A program made the position numbers and the translations under genes. From Planctomycetota bacterium (GTDB taxonomy: Bacteria > Planctomycetota > B15-G4), in assembly GCA_029259695.1 (NCBI GenBank), contig JAJDEQ010000232.1:1-40170 (forward strand): a stretch of 40,170 nucleotides of DNA, read 5' to 3'. Positions 32,876 through 40,170 of this stretch are shown here, one piece after another (positions within the stretch are counted from its first letter, which is position 1; every line of letters begins with the position of its first letter). The notes below the pieces were generated by a model. The model was not told where the DNA came from. It saw only the letters and a program-made list of their open reading frames with translations, and searched no databases.

Positions 32876-35080
32876 ATGTCCGTGCGCGCTTGCCTCGTCA
32901 ACTGCTGCCTGTTCGCCCTGCTCTCCGGCTGCGGAGACTCCACCGAGTCCGGTGGGGGAGGCTCCTCCAAGCTGGAGGACCTGGCCGAGATCCACTTCCT
33001 CGAGCTCTACCGCCTCCAGGGGCTGGCCGAGGACATCCCCTGCACGGCGGAGGAGTTCCAGCCCCTGGCCGCCGCCGCGGCGCGGCGCAACCAGCTGCGC
33101 AACCGGGGCCAGTCGGCCTTCCTGGTGGCCATCGGCGACACGATCATGCCCAGCTTCCCGGACGTGTCGGACTGGACGCAGAGCCACGCCATGCGCACCC
33201 GCGGGCACGTGGTGCTCGAGGCCATGCAACACGCCCGGGTGGACATGTACATCCCCGGCGAGTCCGACCTGGGTGAGGAGGCCGAGGCGATCCTGGACCG
33301 CTGCACCGAGCTCGGCATCAAGGTGCTCATGACCAACGTCACGGTCCCGGGCCGTGACGACATCCTGCCCTACGTGATCGTGGAGGACGGCGGGCTGCGC
33401 GTCGCCTGCCTCGGCATCACCCGGGTGAGCGCCGGCGGCCGCGGCCCGGCCCAGGCGATCACCGCCTCGATCGCCGTGAAGAACGTCTCCCAACAGCTCG
33501 TCGAGAACGGCGAGGCCGACTTCGTGCTCGTGTTCTGCAACGTCTGGCAGCGGGCGGCGCTCGACATCTGCAAGCTGCCCTACGTGAACGCGGTGATCGG
33601 CTCCATCGGCGGCACCAACGCCACGTCCACCATCATGAACCGCGACGGGGCCGCGTACATGCTGGTCAAGGACCAGGGACTGGAGGTCGGACACACGACG
33701 CTGCGCGTCGTCGACGGCAACCTCGACGAACTGGTCGACGTGTCACCACTGCACAGCCTGCCCCGGCGCATCGCGGAGGATGAGGCCGAGCTGGACGCGA
33801 TCGAGCGCCGTTTCGGCACCAAGGATCCGTCGGCCCTCGCGCGCCTGGCCATGCCCGGGCTCGAGGACTACTTCCTGCGCAAGGTCGGCCTGATCGAGGA
33901 GAACCGGGCCACCGTGGCCGCGCTGCGGGAGGTCACCGGTTCGACCATCGACCACGGGCCGGCCGAGACGCCGACCGTCTCCGACGAGCACGTCGTGGTC
34001 AGCAGCCTCTCGGCCATCAACAAGCGCATCCGCACCAGCTTCGAGCGCTTCGATCAGCAGGGCCTGTCGCCCCCGCGCTACGAACCCGACCCGCGCGGCT
34101 ACATCCCGCACAGCGACACCTGCATGGAGTGCCACCAGGATCAGTACGACTTCTGGCTCAGCACCGCTCACAGTCGCTCCTTCGAGACGCTGCAGGAGCT
34201 GGACTCGACGCTCGACGTGGAGTGCCTCGGTTGCCACACGTCCGGCTACAACAAGCCCGGCGGCTACTACGACCCGCGCATCCCGGCTCCGATCGGTCCC
34301 GTGGGCTGCTACGAGTGCCACTACACCACGTCGCGTCACATCGCAGGTGACGAACACGTGGTCGACCCGTTCGAGTACTCGTCGCTGGCGGACAACATCG
34401 CCTGCCAGGACTGCCACAACGAGACCCGCTTCCCCGACTTCAACCGCTACGAAGCCATGAAGCAGGTGCGCTGTCCGCCCATGATCCAGAACGAGCCGCC
34501 GCTGCTGCAGGCGCGCCAGGCGGCGCTGACGATCCTGGAGACGCGCGAACGCTTCGACGAGTCACTCGAAGGCGACGCGTACCTCAAGGCCCGGGCGCTG
34601 CTGGGCCTGGGCCGGATCAGCGAGGGCACCGAAGCCATGCTCGCCATCGCCGGGGAGAACACGCGCAACGTGCGCCTCGCCATCGAGATCGCGCGCACAC
34701 TCGACGAGAGCAAGCAGTCGGAAGCCGCGCTGAGGTCACTCAAGGACTTCCTGCTGCACCAGATGGGGGAACCCAACGCCAACCGCGAGTACGTGCGCCT
34801 GCTGCTCGAGCCCAGCGATCCCGAGGCGCGTGACCCCGAGGAGGCGTTGCGTCACCTGGCGTTCCTGGTTCCGCCCGAGGAAGAGTCCGAGAAGGCCATG
34901 GTGGAGTTCCGCGTGTTGGAGGTGGACGCGCTCTTCATGTCGGGCCGGGAAGAGGACGGGCGCCGCCTGCTGAACAAGCTGCTCTCGACCGAGACCGAGA
35001 ACCAGGACGTGCTGACCCGCGCCGAGCGCTGGTTCGGTGAGGTCCGGCTGCCGAGCAAGAGCTTCCTCGAGCCGCGCTGA
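32876..35080 (+). CDS. Tetrahaem c lipoprotein fused to a 5'-nucleotidase-like domain
   Basis: The 734-residue protein has a lipobox LSGC (Cys19) after a short signal, a Gly/Ser linker, a domain related to UshA-type metallophosphoesterases (residues about 80-290), a cytochrome c554-like section with four haem motifs CMECH (416-420), CLGCH (450-454), CYECH (478-482) and CQDCH (510-514), and a helical TPR-like C-terminus (about 530-730). Phosphoesterase landmarks are recognisable but altered: the usual NHEFD site reads ESDLG (129-133) and the GHSH site reads GSIGG (242-246), so the metal ligands are gone. It probably acts as an electron-transfer lipoprotein in the periplasm or on the outer surface. 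Cytochrome c maturation genes are not in the window. Confidence 0.85.
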   Translation: MSVRACLVNCCLFALLSGCGDSTESGGGGSSKLEDLAEIHFLELYRLQGLAEDIPCTAEEFQPLAAAAARRNQLRNRGQSAFLVAIGDTIMPSFPDVSDWTQSHAMRTRGHVVLEAMQHARVDMYIPGESDLGEEAEAILDRCTELGIKVLMTNVTVPGRDDILPYVIVEDGGLRVACLGITRVSAGGRGPAQAITASIAVKNVSQQLVENGEADFVLVFCNVWQRAALDICKLPYVNAVIGSIGGTNATSTIMNRDGAAYMLVKDQGLEVGHTTLRVVDGNLDELVDVSPLHSLPRRIAEDEAELDAIERRFGTKDPSALARLAMPGLEDYFLRKVGLIEENRATVAALREVTGSTIDHGPAETPTVSDEHVVVSSLSAINKRIRTSFERFDQQGLSPPRYEPDPRGYIPHSDTCMECHQDQYDFWLSTAHSRSFETLQELDSTLDVECLGCHTSGYNKPGGYYDPRIPAPIGPVGCYECHYTTSRHIAGDEHVVDPFEYSSLADNIACQDCHNETRFPDFNRYEAMKQVRCPPMIQNEPPLLQARQAALTILETRERFDESLEGDAYLKARALLGLGRISEGTEAMLAIAGENTRNVRLAIEIARTLDESKQSEAALRSLKDFLLHQMGEPNANREYVRLLLEPSDPEARDPEEALRHLAFLVPPEEESEKAMVEFRVLEVDALFMSGREEDGRRLLNKLLSTETENQDVLTRAERWFGEVRLPSKSFLEPR

Positions 35081-35097
35081 CGCGGGGCCCGGGCGAC

Positions 35098-35634
35098 TCA
35101 GTCTCCCGGGGCGGGGGGCTCGAGACGCTCGCCGAGCCAGGTCGCCATCTCCTGCGGCAACAGGTCCCGGGCGGCGTCGAAGATCTGGCGCGTGCCCTGC
35201 AGGGCGTAGGAGTCCTGCGCGAAGCCACGCACTTCGGGCATCTCCACGACCATCAGCCCGGTGGTGATCAGGGCCGTCACCAAGGCCCCCTTGAGCACGC
35301 CCACGACGGCTCCCAGCACTCGATCGAGCACGCCCAGGTCGGCCGTCTCCACGACCTTGCGCAGGAACCAGGCCACCAGCACGCCGAGCAGCAGCACGGC
35401 CAGGAAGATCACCACCCAGCCGGTCATGTACCCCACGTCACGGGCGTTGTCGAAGTCGGAGACCACCGGCCAGCGCCACGCCTCCAGAGAGGCCGAGTAG
35501 CGCCCCGCGAGCATCGAGGCGAGGGTCAGGGCCACCAGCATCACCAGGCCGCGCACGGCGCCCTTGACCGCCCCGTGCACGCCCAGCACGACGATCAGCC
35601 CCAGGGCCGCGATGTCGAGTCCGCCGATGTCCAT
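35098..35634 (-). CDS. cvpA: CvpA family membrane protein
   Basis: The 178-residue protein has four membrane segments: residues about 9-22 (ALGLIVVLGVHGAVKG), 25-45, 62-82 (MTGWVVIFLAVLLLGVLVAW) and 103-122 (GVLKGALVTALITTGLMVV). LDRVLGAVVGVLKGALV matches the conserved CvpA core. In E. coli, CvpA is linked to colicin V production and bile tolerance; the general function is unclear. The ATG at 35634 is preferred; the codon before it is TTG. The start is immediately preceded by a four-copy tandem repeat whose units carry GGAGA and AGGG, so the repeat forms the leader. Seventeen nt separate its end from the convergent haem gene. Confidence 0.85.
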   Translation of the reverse strand: MDIGGLDIAALGLIVVLGVHGAVKGAVRGLVMLVALTLASMLAGRYSASLEAWRWPVVSDFDNARDVGYMTGWVVIFLAVLLLGVLVAWFLRKVVETADLGVLDRVLGAVVGVLKGALVTALITTGLMVVEMPEVRGFAQDSYALQGTRQIFDAARDLLPQEMATWLGERLEPPAPGD

Positions 35635-35635
35635 C

Positions 35636-35739
35636 AAGCTATCCCTGTCTCCGGTGGGGGCAAGCTATCCCTGTCTCCGGTGGGGGCAAGCTATCCCTGT
35701 CTCCGGTGGGGGCAAGCTGTCCCTGTCTCCAGTGGGGGA
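35636..35739. repeat. Tandem repeat, four copies of a 26-bp unit, at the cvpA start
   Basis: Copies at 35636-35661, 35662-35687, 35688-35713 and 35714-35739. The first three are identical; the fourth, farthest from cvpA, differs at three positions. Read on the cvpA strand each unit holds GCCCCCACCGGAGACAGG then GATAGCTT. There are no unique spacers, so it is not CRISPR. I saw no other copy in the window. The unit length is not a multiple of three, so copy-number change would not simply extend a protein. Confidence 0.9.
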
Positions 35740-35825
35740 CGGCCGCCGAGCAGCGCCGTCGTCCCGGCCGCCCCCGATCAGGGCGGCGCGTCCTACGATC
35801 CGGCCTCGTCGGCCAACACGGCCCC

Positions 35826-35839
35826 CTCACTGAAGTGAG
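35826..35839. promoter_or_regulatory. Small perfect palindrome in the kinase-cvpA gap
   Basis: CTCACT-GA-AGTGAG is a perfect inverted repeat in the otherwise unexplained stretch 35740-35942. It could be an operator or a weak hairpin. The remaining part of that stretch shows no convincing gene; the reading frames there are Arg/Pro-rich and without a ribosome site. Confidence 0.3.
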
Positions 35840-35942
35840 CGTGGGCCGAACGCCCGCCGAACCCGCCGCCGAACGCAGAGTGACGGGTCGCGACGCCACC
35901 GGCGCCCGCTCCCGAGCCTACCAGCGCGAGAGCTCCGGCACC

Positions 35943-36755
35943 CTAGCTCGCCGCGTTGGGCAGGCCGACGCGGAAGCTGACCCCATCGCGCACGGCCCGA
36001 TCGAGCTCGATCGAAGCACCGTAACGGCCCAGGATCTGGCGGCTCACGGAGAGCCCCAGGCCGGTGCCCTCGCCGTCGGCCTTGGTGGTCACGAACGGGT
36101 CGAAGATCGACTCCACCAACGCATCCGGCACCGCCGGCCCGTTGTTCGAGACCACCATCGCGGTGCAGGCCCCTTCCGACTCCAGGCGGATCGCGATGCC
36201 CCGACCCGCGGGCCGACCCGCTTCCAGACTCTGGCGCGCGTTCGACAACAGGTTCAGCAGGACCTGGACGTACGCGCCGTGGTGGCCGCGCACGTACACC
36301 GGCGCCTCGGGCAGCGAGGCCACCAGCGAGATGTTGCCCTGGCGCATGCTGTGCGAGGTCAGGTTGATGGCCGAACTCACCACACGGCCGAGATCGACGT
36401 TCTCCACCGCCTCGGCACCGCGGCGCGTGAACGACAGCATGTCGTCGATCAGCCCGCCGACCCGGCGCGTCTCCTCGAGGATGCACTGCAGGTCGCTGCG
36501 ATCCTCGTCGTCGGTGACCTTGTCGTGCAGCAGCTGGGCGTAACCCTGGATCACCGCCAGCGGGTTCTTGATCTCGTGCACGACGCCTGCGAGCAACTCG
36601 CCGGCCTGCACCAACCGTTCCCGATGGGTGGCCTGCACATCGGTCCCCTCGACGACCCCATCAACGCCCCCCTCCACGACGTCGTCTCCCACGACGTCGC
36701 TCGGGCCGTCCACAGACGACGCATCGCGATCGTATCCCAGCTCGCGCTCGGACAT
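35943..36755 (-). CDS. Soluble orphan histidine kinase
   Basis: The 270-residue kinase has an acidic N-terminal lead of about 45 residues, then the HisKA domain with phosphoacceptor His60 in HEIKNPLAVIQGYAQLL, and a HATPase domain with N-box NLLSNA (168-173), F-box FDPFVTTK (218-225) and G2-box TGLGLS (231-236). The G1-box reads NNGPAVP (204-210) where DNGPGIP is usual. No membrane helix or sensor domain is present, and no response regulator is adjacent. The start at ATG 36755 is fixed by a perfect GGAGGTGA site 7 nt upstream. The same-strand neighbour upstream is a polytopic membrane protein, which might provide the signal. Confidence 0.9.
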   Translation of the reverse strand: MSERELGYDRDASSVDGPSDVVGDDVVEGGVDGVVEGTDVQATHRERLVQAGELLAGVVHEIKNPLAVIQGYAQLLHDKVTDDEDRSDLQCILEETRRVGGLIDDMLSFTRRGAEAVENVDLGRVVSSAINLTSHSMRQGNISLVASLPEAPVYVRGHHGAYVQVLLNLLSNARQSLEAGRPAGRGIAIRLESEGACTAMVVSNNGPAVPDALVESIFDPFVTTKADGEGTGLGLSVSRQILGRYGASIELDRAVRDGVSFRVGLPNAAS

Positions 36756-36762
36756 GAGCCAT

Positions 36763-36770
36763 TCACCTCC
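36763..36770 (-). promoter_or_regulatory. Strong ribosome-binding site deciding the kinase start
   Basis: GGAGGTGA on the minus strand, 7 nt before ATG 36755, is the best Shine-Dalgarno match in the window. It rules out the longer in-frame start at 36815. Confidence 0.75.
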
Positions 36771-36860
36771 AACCGAGGTGGCATGGTCCCGCCCGCTCAG
36801 CCCGGATTCCAGCACGCAGCGGAAGAAACCTCAGGCTCGCGCCGCCCCAGGCCGCGAGGC

Positions 36861-38657
36861 TCAGGGATTCGATTCGGAACGCAGCCGACGCGCGTAGGCA
36901 CCCAGCCAGTCCAGCGTCACCCGGGCCGGGCGTGACGTGCCGTCGCTGGCGAGCCACGTCTCGGCGAAGTCCTTGCCCTCGTCCAGTCGCTGGTTCTCGA
37001 CATAGGCGCGCACCAGCAGCTCCGAGACGGCATCCTCCGTGGGCGCGAGTTCCGTCGCCACCAACGCGTGCTCGAGCGCAGCCTCGGGGATGCGCGTGAA
37101 GGGTGACTCGATCTCCATCAGCCGGTTGGCCGCCTGCACCTGCCCGACCACGTCCTGCGGGCCGTCACCGGCGAGCAGGCGCACCAGGTCGGCGCCCTGG
37201 GCATTGGGTTGCCGTGGGGGACCGTCCCAGACCCGTGGGGGGCGCCCGGTCAGGCGTGGCGCCAGGGTCAGGCTGCACAACAGCAGCCCACCGACCGCGA
37301 ACGCGAAGCGCCGCACACCCGCTCGGCGCCCGGCCCCGGTCCCCGCCATCCCGCCCCCCGCCACGCCCAGAACCACCAGGTCGAAGGGCGCCAGCGCCCC
37401 GGGCCGCACCGCCCCGGCCACGCTCACCAGGGCCATCACGATCAGGCCCGCCACCACACCACCACGGGGCCAGGCGGACTCGGTCTTCGGCCGCAGCAGC
37501 GCCGACACGGCGACGGCGAAGAGGATCACACCCCCGCGCACGAACAGGTCCAACAGCGTCAGCACCGTGCGCGACAATGGGCTCGGTAGCGGCACCGCTT
37601 CGAACTGCGCGCCCGCGAGCTGATCGAGCATCACGCGATCGAGCATGCGCCCGACCATCCACGGGACGGTGCGTTGGCCCCACGCCTCCGCCACCAGACC
37701 GAACATCGAGTCTTCGCGCCGGTCCGGATCCAACGGAATGCGCGTCGGGTGGGGCGGAGGCGCACCCACCAGGTCCGCCGCGCCGTAAGCGGGTGCCGAC
37801 GGGGGACGAAACGGACCGGGCGGCAGTCCGTTTCCGTCGCCGCGCGCCCCGACGTACCACCACGCACCGGCCGCCACGGCGACTGCAGCCAGGAGCGGCA
37901 GCGCGCTGCCCATGCGCGGCACGGGAATCAGGAACACGAGCACACCAACGGCCAGCGGCAGCGCCAGCAGCAGACCGCCGGCCACGAGCGCCAATCCGAA
38001 CGACGCCGCCAGCAGCACCCAGCGCAGGGCACCGCCGCCCGCGCCCCAACGCACGATGCTCGCGAGCACGATGCAACCGACGCCACCCAGCAGCAATTCC
38101 TCGGTGGGGCGCGTGGCGGCATCGATCAACGTCGGATGCAGCGCCCAGACGAGCACGACCCAACGCAGGCTGCGGCCCACCGAGCGCAGCCCGAGTCCGG
38201 TGTCGCGCGACACCACCACCGCCAGATCGAGACACGCCACGAGCGCCGCCACCGAGACGGCCACCGACACGAGCCGCAGCTCCACCACCGTGGTCCAGCC
38301 GCCCGCCGCGCCCGCCTCCCGGAAGAGCATCCCGGTCAACGCCGGGAAGACCCGGTTCCACGCGCCCAGCCCCTGGGCCGCCAACGCCCGCACGAACCCG
38401 TCGGCCTCCCAGGCCCGGACGTCTTCGCCGAGCCGCAACGCCCAGCCCACGCGCAACCCGATGCCCACGGCCCCGAACACCAGCACGCCGAGCCACGCAC
38501 CCGGATCGAAGACCCGCTGGGGTGCATCGCCCCGCCGCCAGCGACGTCGCCCGGGGGGCGCCCCCGATTCAGCCTCCGACGGGGCCTCGGCGGGCTCGCC
38601 GGCGGGACCAGGGTGCATGGCGGACGTGGCATCGGTGGCGGAGGATTGGTCGTTCAT
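36861..38657 (-). CDS. Polytopic membrane protein, possible GT-C-type glycosyltransferase
   Basis: From ATG 38657 the protein has 598 residues: a polar Pro/Ala/Glu-rich N-terminus ending in RRRWRRGDA, then about ten hydrophobic segments to residue 480 (for example WLGVLVFGAVGIGLRVGWAL, AASFGLALVAGGLLLALPLAV), an extracytoplasmic loop of about 80 residues, and a helical C-terminal 110 residues with TPR-like character (EHALVATELAPTEDAVSELLVRAY). The arrangement resembles GT-C glycosyltransferases, and RAWEADGFVRALAAQG in the first loop could hold an acidic catalytic residue, but the match is weak. Earlier starts would add a Pro/Arg/Gly-rich segment that looks non-coding. It lies 105 nt upstream of the kinase. 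Confidence 0.65.
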   Translation of the reverse strand: MNDQSSATDATSAMHPGPAGEPAEAPSEAESGAPPGRRRWRRGDAPQRVFDPGAWLGVLVFGAVGIGLRVGWALRLGEDVRAWEADGFVRALAAQGLGAWNRVFPALTGMLFREAGAAGGWTTVVELRLVSVAVSVAALVACLDLAVVVSRDTGLGLRSVGRSLRWVVLVWALHPTLIDAATRPTEELLLGGVGCIVLASIVRWGAGGGALRWVLLAASFGLALVAGGLLLALPLAVGVLVFLIPVPRMGSALPLLAAVAVAAGAWWYVGARGDGNGLPPGPFRPPSAPAYGAADLVGAPPPHPTRIPLDPDRREDSMFGLVAEAWGQRTVPWMVGRMLDRVMLDQLAGAQFEAVPLPSPLSRTVLTLLDLFVRGGVILFAVAVSALLRPKTESAWPRGGVVAGLIVMALVSVAGAVRPGALAPFDLVVLGVAGGGMAGTGAGRRAGVRRFAFAVGGLLLCSLTLAPRLTGRPPRVWDGPPRQPNAQGADLVRLLAGDGPQDVVGQVQAANRLMEIESPFTRIPEAALEHALVATELAPTEDAVSELLVRAYVENQRLDEGKDFAETWLASDGTSRPARVTLDWLGAYARRLRSESNP

Positions 38658-38809
38658 CACGGGGGCCAGATACACGGGCCGACGTCCACCTGCAACGCCG
38701 CACCGGAGGCCGGCAGCTCCGGGGCCTGTCGGCCCGGGGCTGGCCGAAGGCCTCGTTCCGCAGGGCCGGCGCGTATCCGAGGCTCTTTCCCGGCCCACAC
38801 GCTACGTCC

Positions 38810-38826
38810 GATAATCCATATTATGG
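38810..38826. promoter_or_regulatory. AT-rich palindromic island in the divergent spacer 38658-38968
   Basis: GATAATCCATATTATGG contains GATAAT (plus strand, followed by C), the perfect palindrome CCATATTATGG (38816-38826) and GATTAT on the minus strand. In this very GC-rich spacer it is the obvious place for divergent promoters of the membrane-protein gene and rsmJ. The rest of the 311-nt spacer shows no gene. Confidence 0.4.
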
Positions 38827-38968
38827 AGACCGGGGTGGTGGGGCGCCGGCAGGCGCCGGAGAGCCGCCGCAAGCCAGGCCCGTGGTTCTCCACCCTGGCC
38901 ACGAACAGACGCAGACCACAGACTGCGCCGCCGTGGACCGTGAGCAGCCATCGCCGTCCGCTGGCGCC

Positions 38969-39736
38969 ATGGGCATCAGCTGGACCGACCCCGCCCTCGA
39001 GGCCGATGCTCGGGACCTCGCGCGCCGTTACGGGCTCGCGCTGGCCGACCCGGGTCAGGACGCCACGGCGAGTACCGAACAGGCCGTGCTCGTGCTCACG
39101 CCGGAGCGCCTGGAACTGCGCCCGTGGGGCGCGTCCCACGGCAGCGAGGGCGCCGTGGCGACCGAGTTCGTGGGAGGCGCGGAAGGTTACCGGCAACGCC
39201 ACCCGAGTCCGGGACGTGAACTCCTGTCCCGGGCCGTCCTGGGCCCTCGCAAGGCCGCCGAACTCACGGTGGTGGACGCCACCGTCGGCCTCGGCCGCGA
39301 CGCCTTCGTGCTGGCCCGGCTCGGCTGCCGGGTGCTCGCGTGCGAACGCGCGCCGGTGGTGGCCGCCCTGCTCGAAGACGGCCTGGACCGCGCCGCGGCC
39401 CAGCGCTCGGCCGGCGAGCCGTTCCGGTTCGAACTGCTCGTCGCCGACGCGCGGGACGTGCTGCCGACCCACCCGCACCACGTGGCCTACCTCGACCCGA
39501 TGCACCCACCGCGCCGCAAGAGCGCGCTCGTGCGCAAGGAGATGCGCGTCCTGCGCCGCGTCCTGGGCGCCGACGCGGACGCGGACACACTGCTCGAGCT
39601 GGCGCTGGCCCACGCGCAACTGCGCGTCGTGGTCAAACGACCGCGGCACGCACCGCCGCTCGGCGAACGCGTGCCGCAACGTGTCGTCGAGGGTCGCCGG
39701 GTGCGCTTCGACATCTACGACGCCGGGCGCAACTGA
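38969..39736 (+). CDS. rsmJ: 16S rRNA (guanine-N2) methyltransferase RsmJ-type
   Basis: The 255-residue class I SAM-dependent methyltransferase follows E. coli RsmJ, which methylates G1516 of 16S rRNA, along its whole C-terminal two-thirds: VVDATVGLGRDAFVLARLGC (101-120, SAM loop), ACERAPVVAALLEDGLDRA, VAYLDPMHPPRRKSALVRKEMR (172-193, with catalytic DPM), DADTLLELA, VVVKRPRHAPPL and RFDIYD. The length is like the family. ATG 38969 is used; an in-frame GTG at 38933 would add twelve residues. No strong ribosome site is seen. RsmJ is known mainly from gammaproteobacteria, so its presence here is notable. Confidence 0.9.
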   Translation: MGISWTDPALEADARDLARRYGLALADPGQDATASTEQAVLVLTPERLELRPWGASHGSEGAVATEFVGGAEGYRQRHPSPGRELLSRAVLGPRKAAELTVVDATVGLGRDAFVLARLGCRVLACERAPVVAALLEDGLDRAAAQRSAGEPFRFELLVADARDVLPTHPHHVAYLDPMHPPRRKSALVRKEMRVLRRVLGADADADTLLELALAHAQLRVVVKRPRHAPPLGERVPQRVVEGRRVRFDIYDAGRN

Positions 39737-39742
39737 CGCGCT

Positions 39743-40170
39743 CTACCCGCCGGCGCCTTCCCGGCGCTTGCGAATCAGCTTCTCGAGTTCCGCGATGCTC
39801 GCGTCGGTCTGGTCGCCCACGGCGCGGACGCGTGCCAGCGACTGATCCGCCGCGTCGAACTCCCCCGTCATGGCGAACGCGAAGCCGCGCAACATGTGGT
39901 AGCGCCCCACCCGCTGCACCGACGGGACGCGCTGCCCTGCGTCGGCCAGCGCCTCCCGTACATCGGTCCAGGCCGGATCGCGCGCACTGAGGTGCGTCGC
40001 CGAGAGCTGCTCGATCGCCGCGTTGGCGATGCGCAAGTCGGCGTCCTCCGGATCGAGCTGCCGCAAGACCTCGACCAGTTCGCCCTTCAGCGCACTGCGG
40101 GGGTTCGTCGCGAGCAAGGCGTAGCCCGCCTGCATGCGCGCTGCGGCATCAGCGGCCGGATCGCGCACGA
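39743..40170 (-). CDS. Helical-repeat protein, N-terminus beyond window
   Basis: An open frame enters from the right edge and ends 6 nt after the convergent rsmJ stop. The visible 142 residues are helical and TPR-like: ARMQAGYALLATNPRSALKGELVEVLRQLDPED, QRVGRYHMLRGFAFAMTGEFDAADQSLARVRAVG, ASIAELEKLIRKRRE. A GTG near the edge (40168) could be read as a start but is more likely internal. The function is unknown. Confidence 0.65.
   Translation of the reverse strand, partial: VRDPAADAAARMQAGYALLATNPRSALKGELVEVLRQLDPEDADLRIANAAIEQLSATHLSARDPAWTDVREALADAGQRVPSVQRVGRYHMLRGFAFAMTGEFDAADQSLARVRAVGDQTDASIAELEKLIRKRREGAGG

Noticed and set aside
35636..35739. CRISPR-like repeat
   Set aside because: The 26-bp units are directly abutting with no unique spacers and there are no cas genes.
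35639..35899. Minus-strand 86-codon frame through the tandem repeat
   Set aside because: Arg/Pro-rich translation, no ribosome site, and it runs through a non-triplet repeat; most likely not a protein.
36756..36815. Longer N-terminus for the histidine kinase from ATG 36815
   Set aside because: The perfect GGAGGTGA site places the start at 36755, and the extension has no recognisable content.
37103..38968. Long plus-strand frames opposite the membrane protein, running into rsmJ
   Set aside because: The upstream parts are Arg/Pro/Ser-rich shadows of the minus-strand membrane protein. Only the part from 38969 matches a real family.

Overview
The window is very GC-rich, densely coded bacterial DNA with 33 protein genes (two cut by the window edges), three tRNA genes, a tmRNA gene and almost no mobile DNA. 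I see no transposase, integrase, phage gene, CRISPR array or rRNA. The content suggests a planctomycete-like bacterium: a eukaryote-type UDP-GlcNAc pyrophosphorylase beside cell-wall genes, a CarboxypepD-regulatory-domain surface protein, a lipoprotein fusing a 5'-nucleotidase-like domain to four haem c sites, and many secreted proteins of unknown function. This placement is inference; no marker was searched against a database.

Layout. 1-2418: the start of a secreted protein (minus) diverges from a TMTC-like membrane glycosyltransferase with TPRs (plus). 2472-3509: tRNA-Leu(CAG) on the minus strand, then smpB and ssrA, the trans-translation pair. 3658-6135: a tight three-gene operon of lipoprotein, DUF366 protein and flippase-like membrane protein. 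6366-10381: recA and alaS. 10670-16548: a complete type II fatty-acid cluster, rpmF-plsX-fabH-fabD-fabG-acpP-fabF. 16616-19875: envelope-precursor genes continue on the same strand (UDP-sugar pyrophosphorylase, ddl, dapB), followed by tRNA-Leu(CAA).

20043-30227 is accessory and mostly secreted: a small two-helix membrane protein, a beta-propeller-like protein, a HEGAH metallopeptidase coupled to a secreted partner, a membrane-anchored alkaline-phosphatase-superfamily enzyme, a large CarboxypepD-like repeat protein with different codon use, tRNA-Val(CAC), and a strikingly basic secreted protein. 30300-32668 (minus) is a NatAB-type ABC exporter. It diverges from the tetrahaem lipoprotein at 32876-35080. 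The right end holds cvpA, whose start codon abuts a four-copy 26-bp tandem repeat, an orphan soluble histidine kinase, a polytopic membrane protein, an rsmJ-type rRNA methyltransferase and a partial minus-strand gene.

Patterns across the window: five adjacent gene pairs share 4-nt ATGA/GTGA overlaps, so translational coupling is common. Seven TANNATC heptamers precede genes and look like -10 elements. The most interesting items are the pseudo-phosphoesterase/tetrahaem fusion, the tandem repeat forming the cvpA leader, the secreted polycation, and the recA leader with a GTTA-N7-GTTA direct repeat. I found no convincing complete new defence or mobile system.
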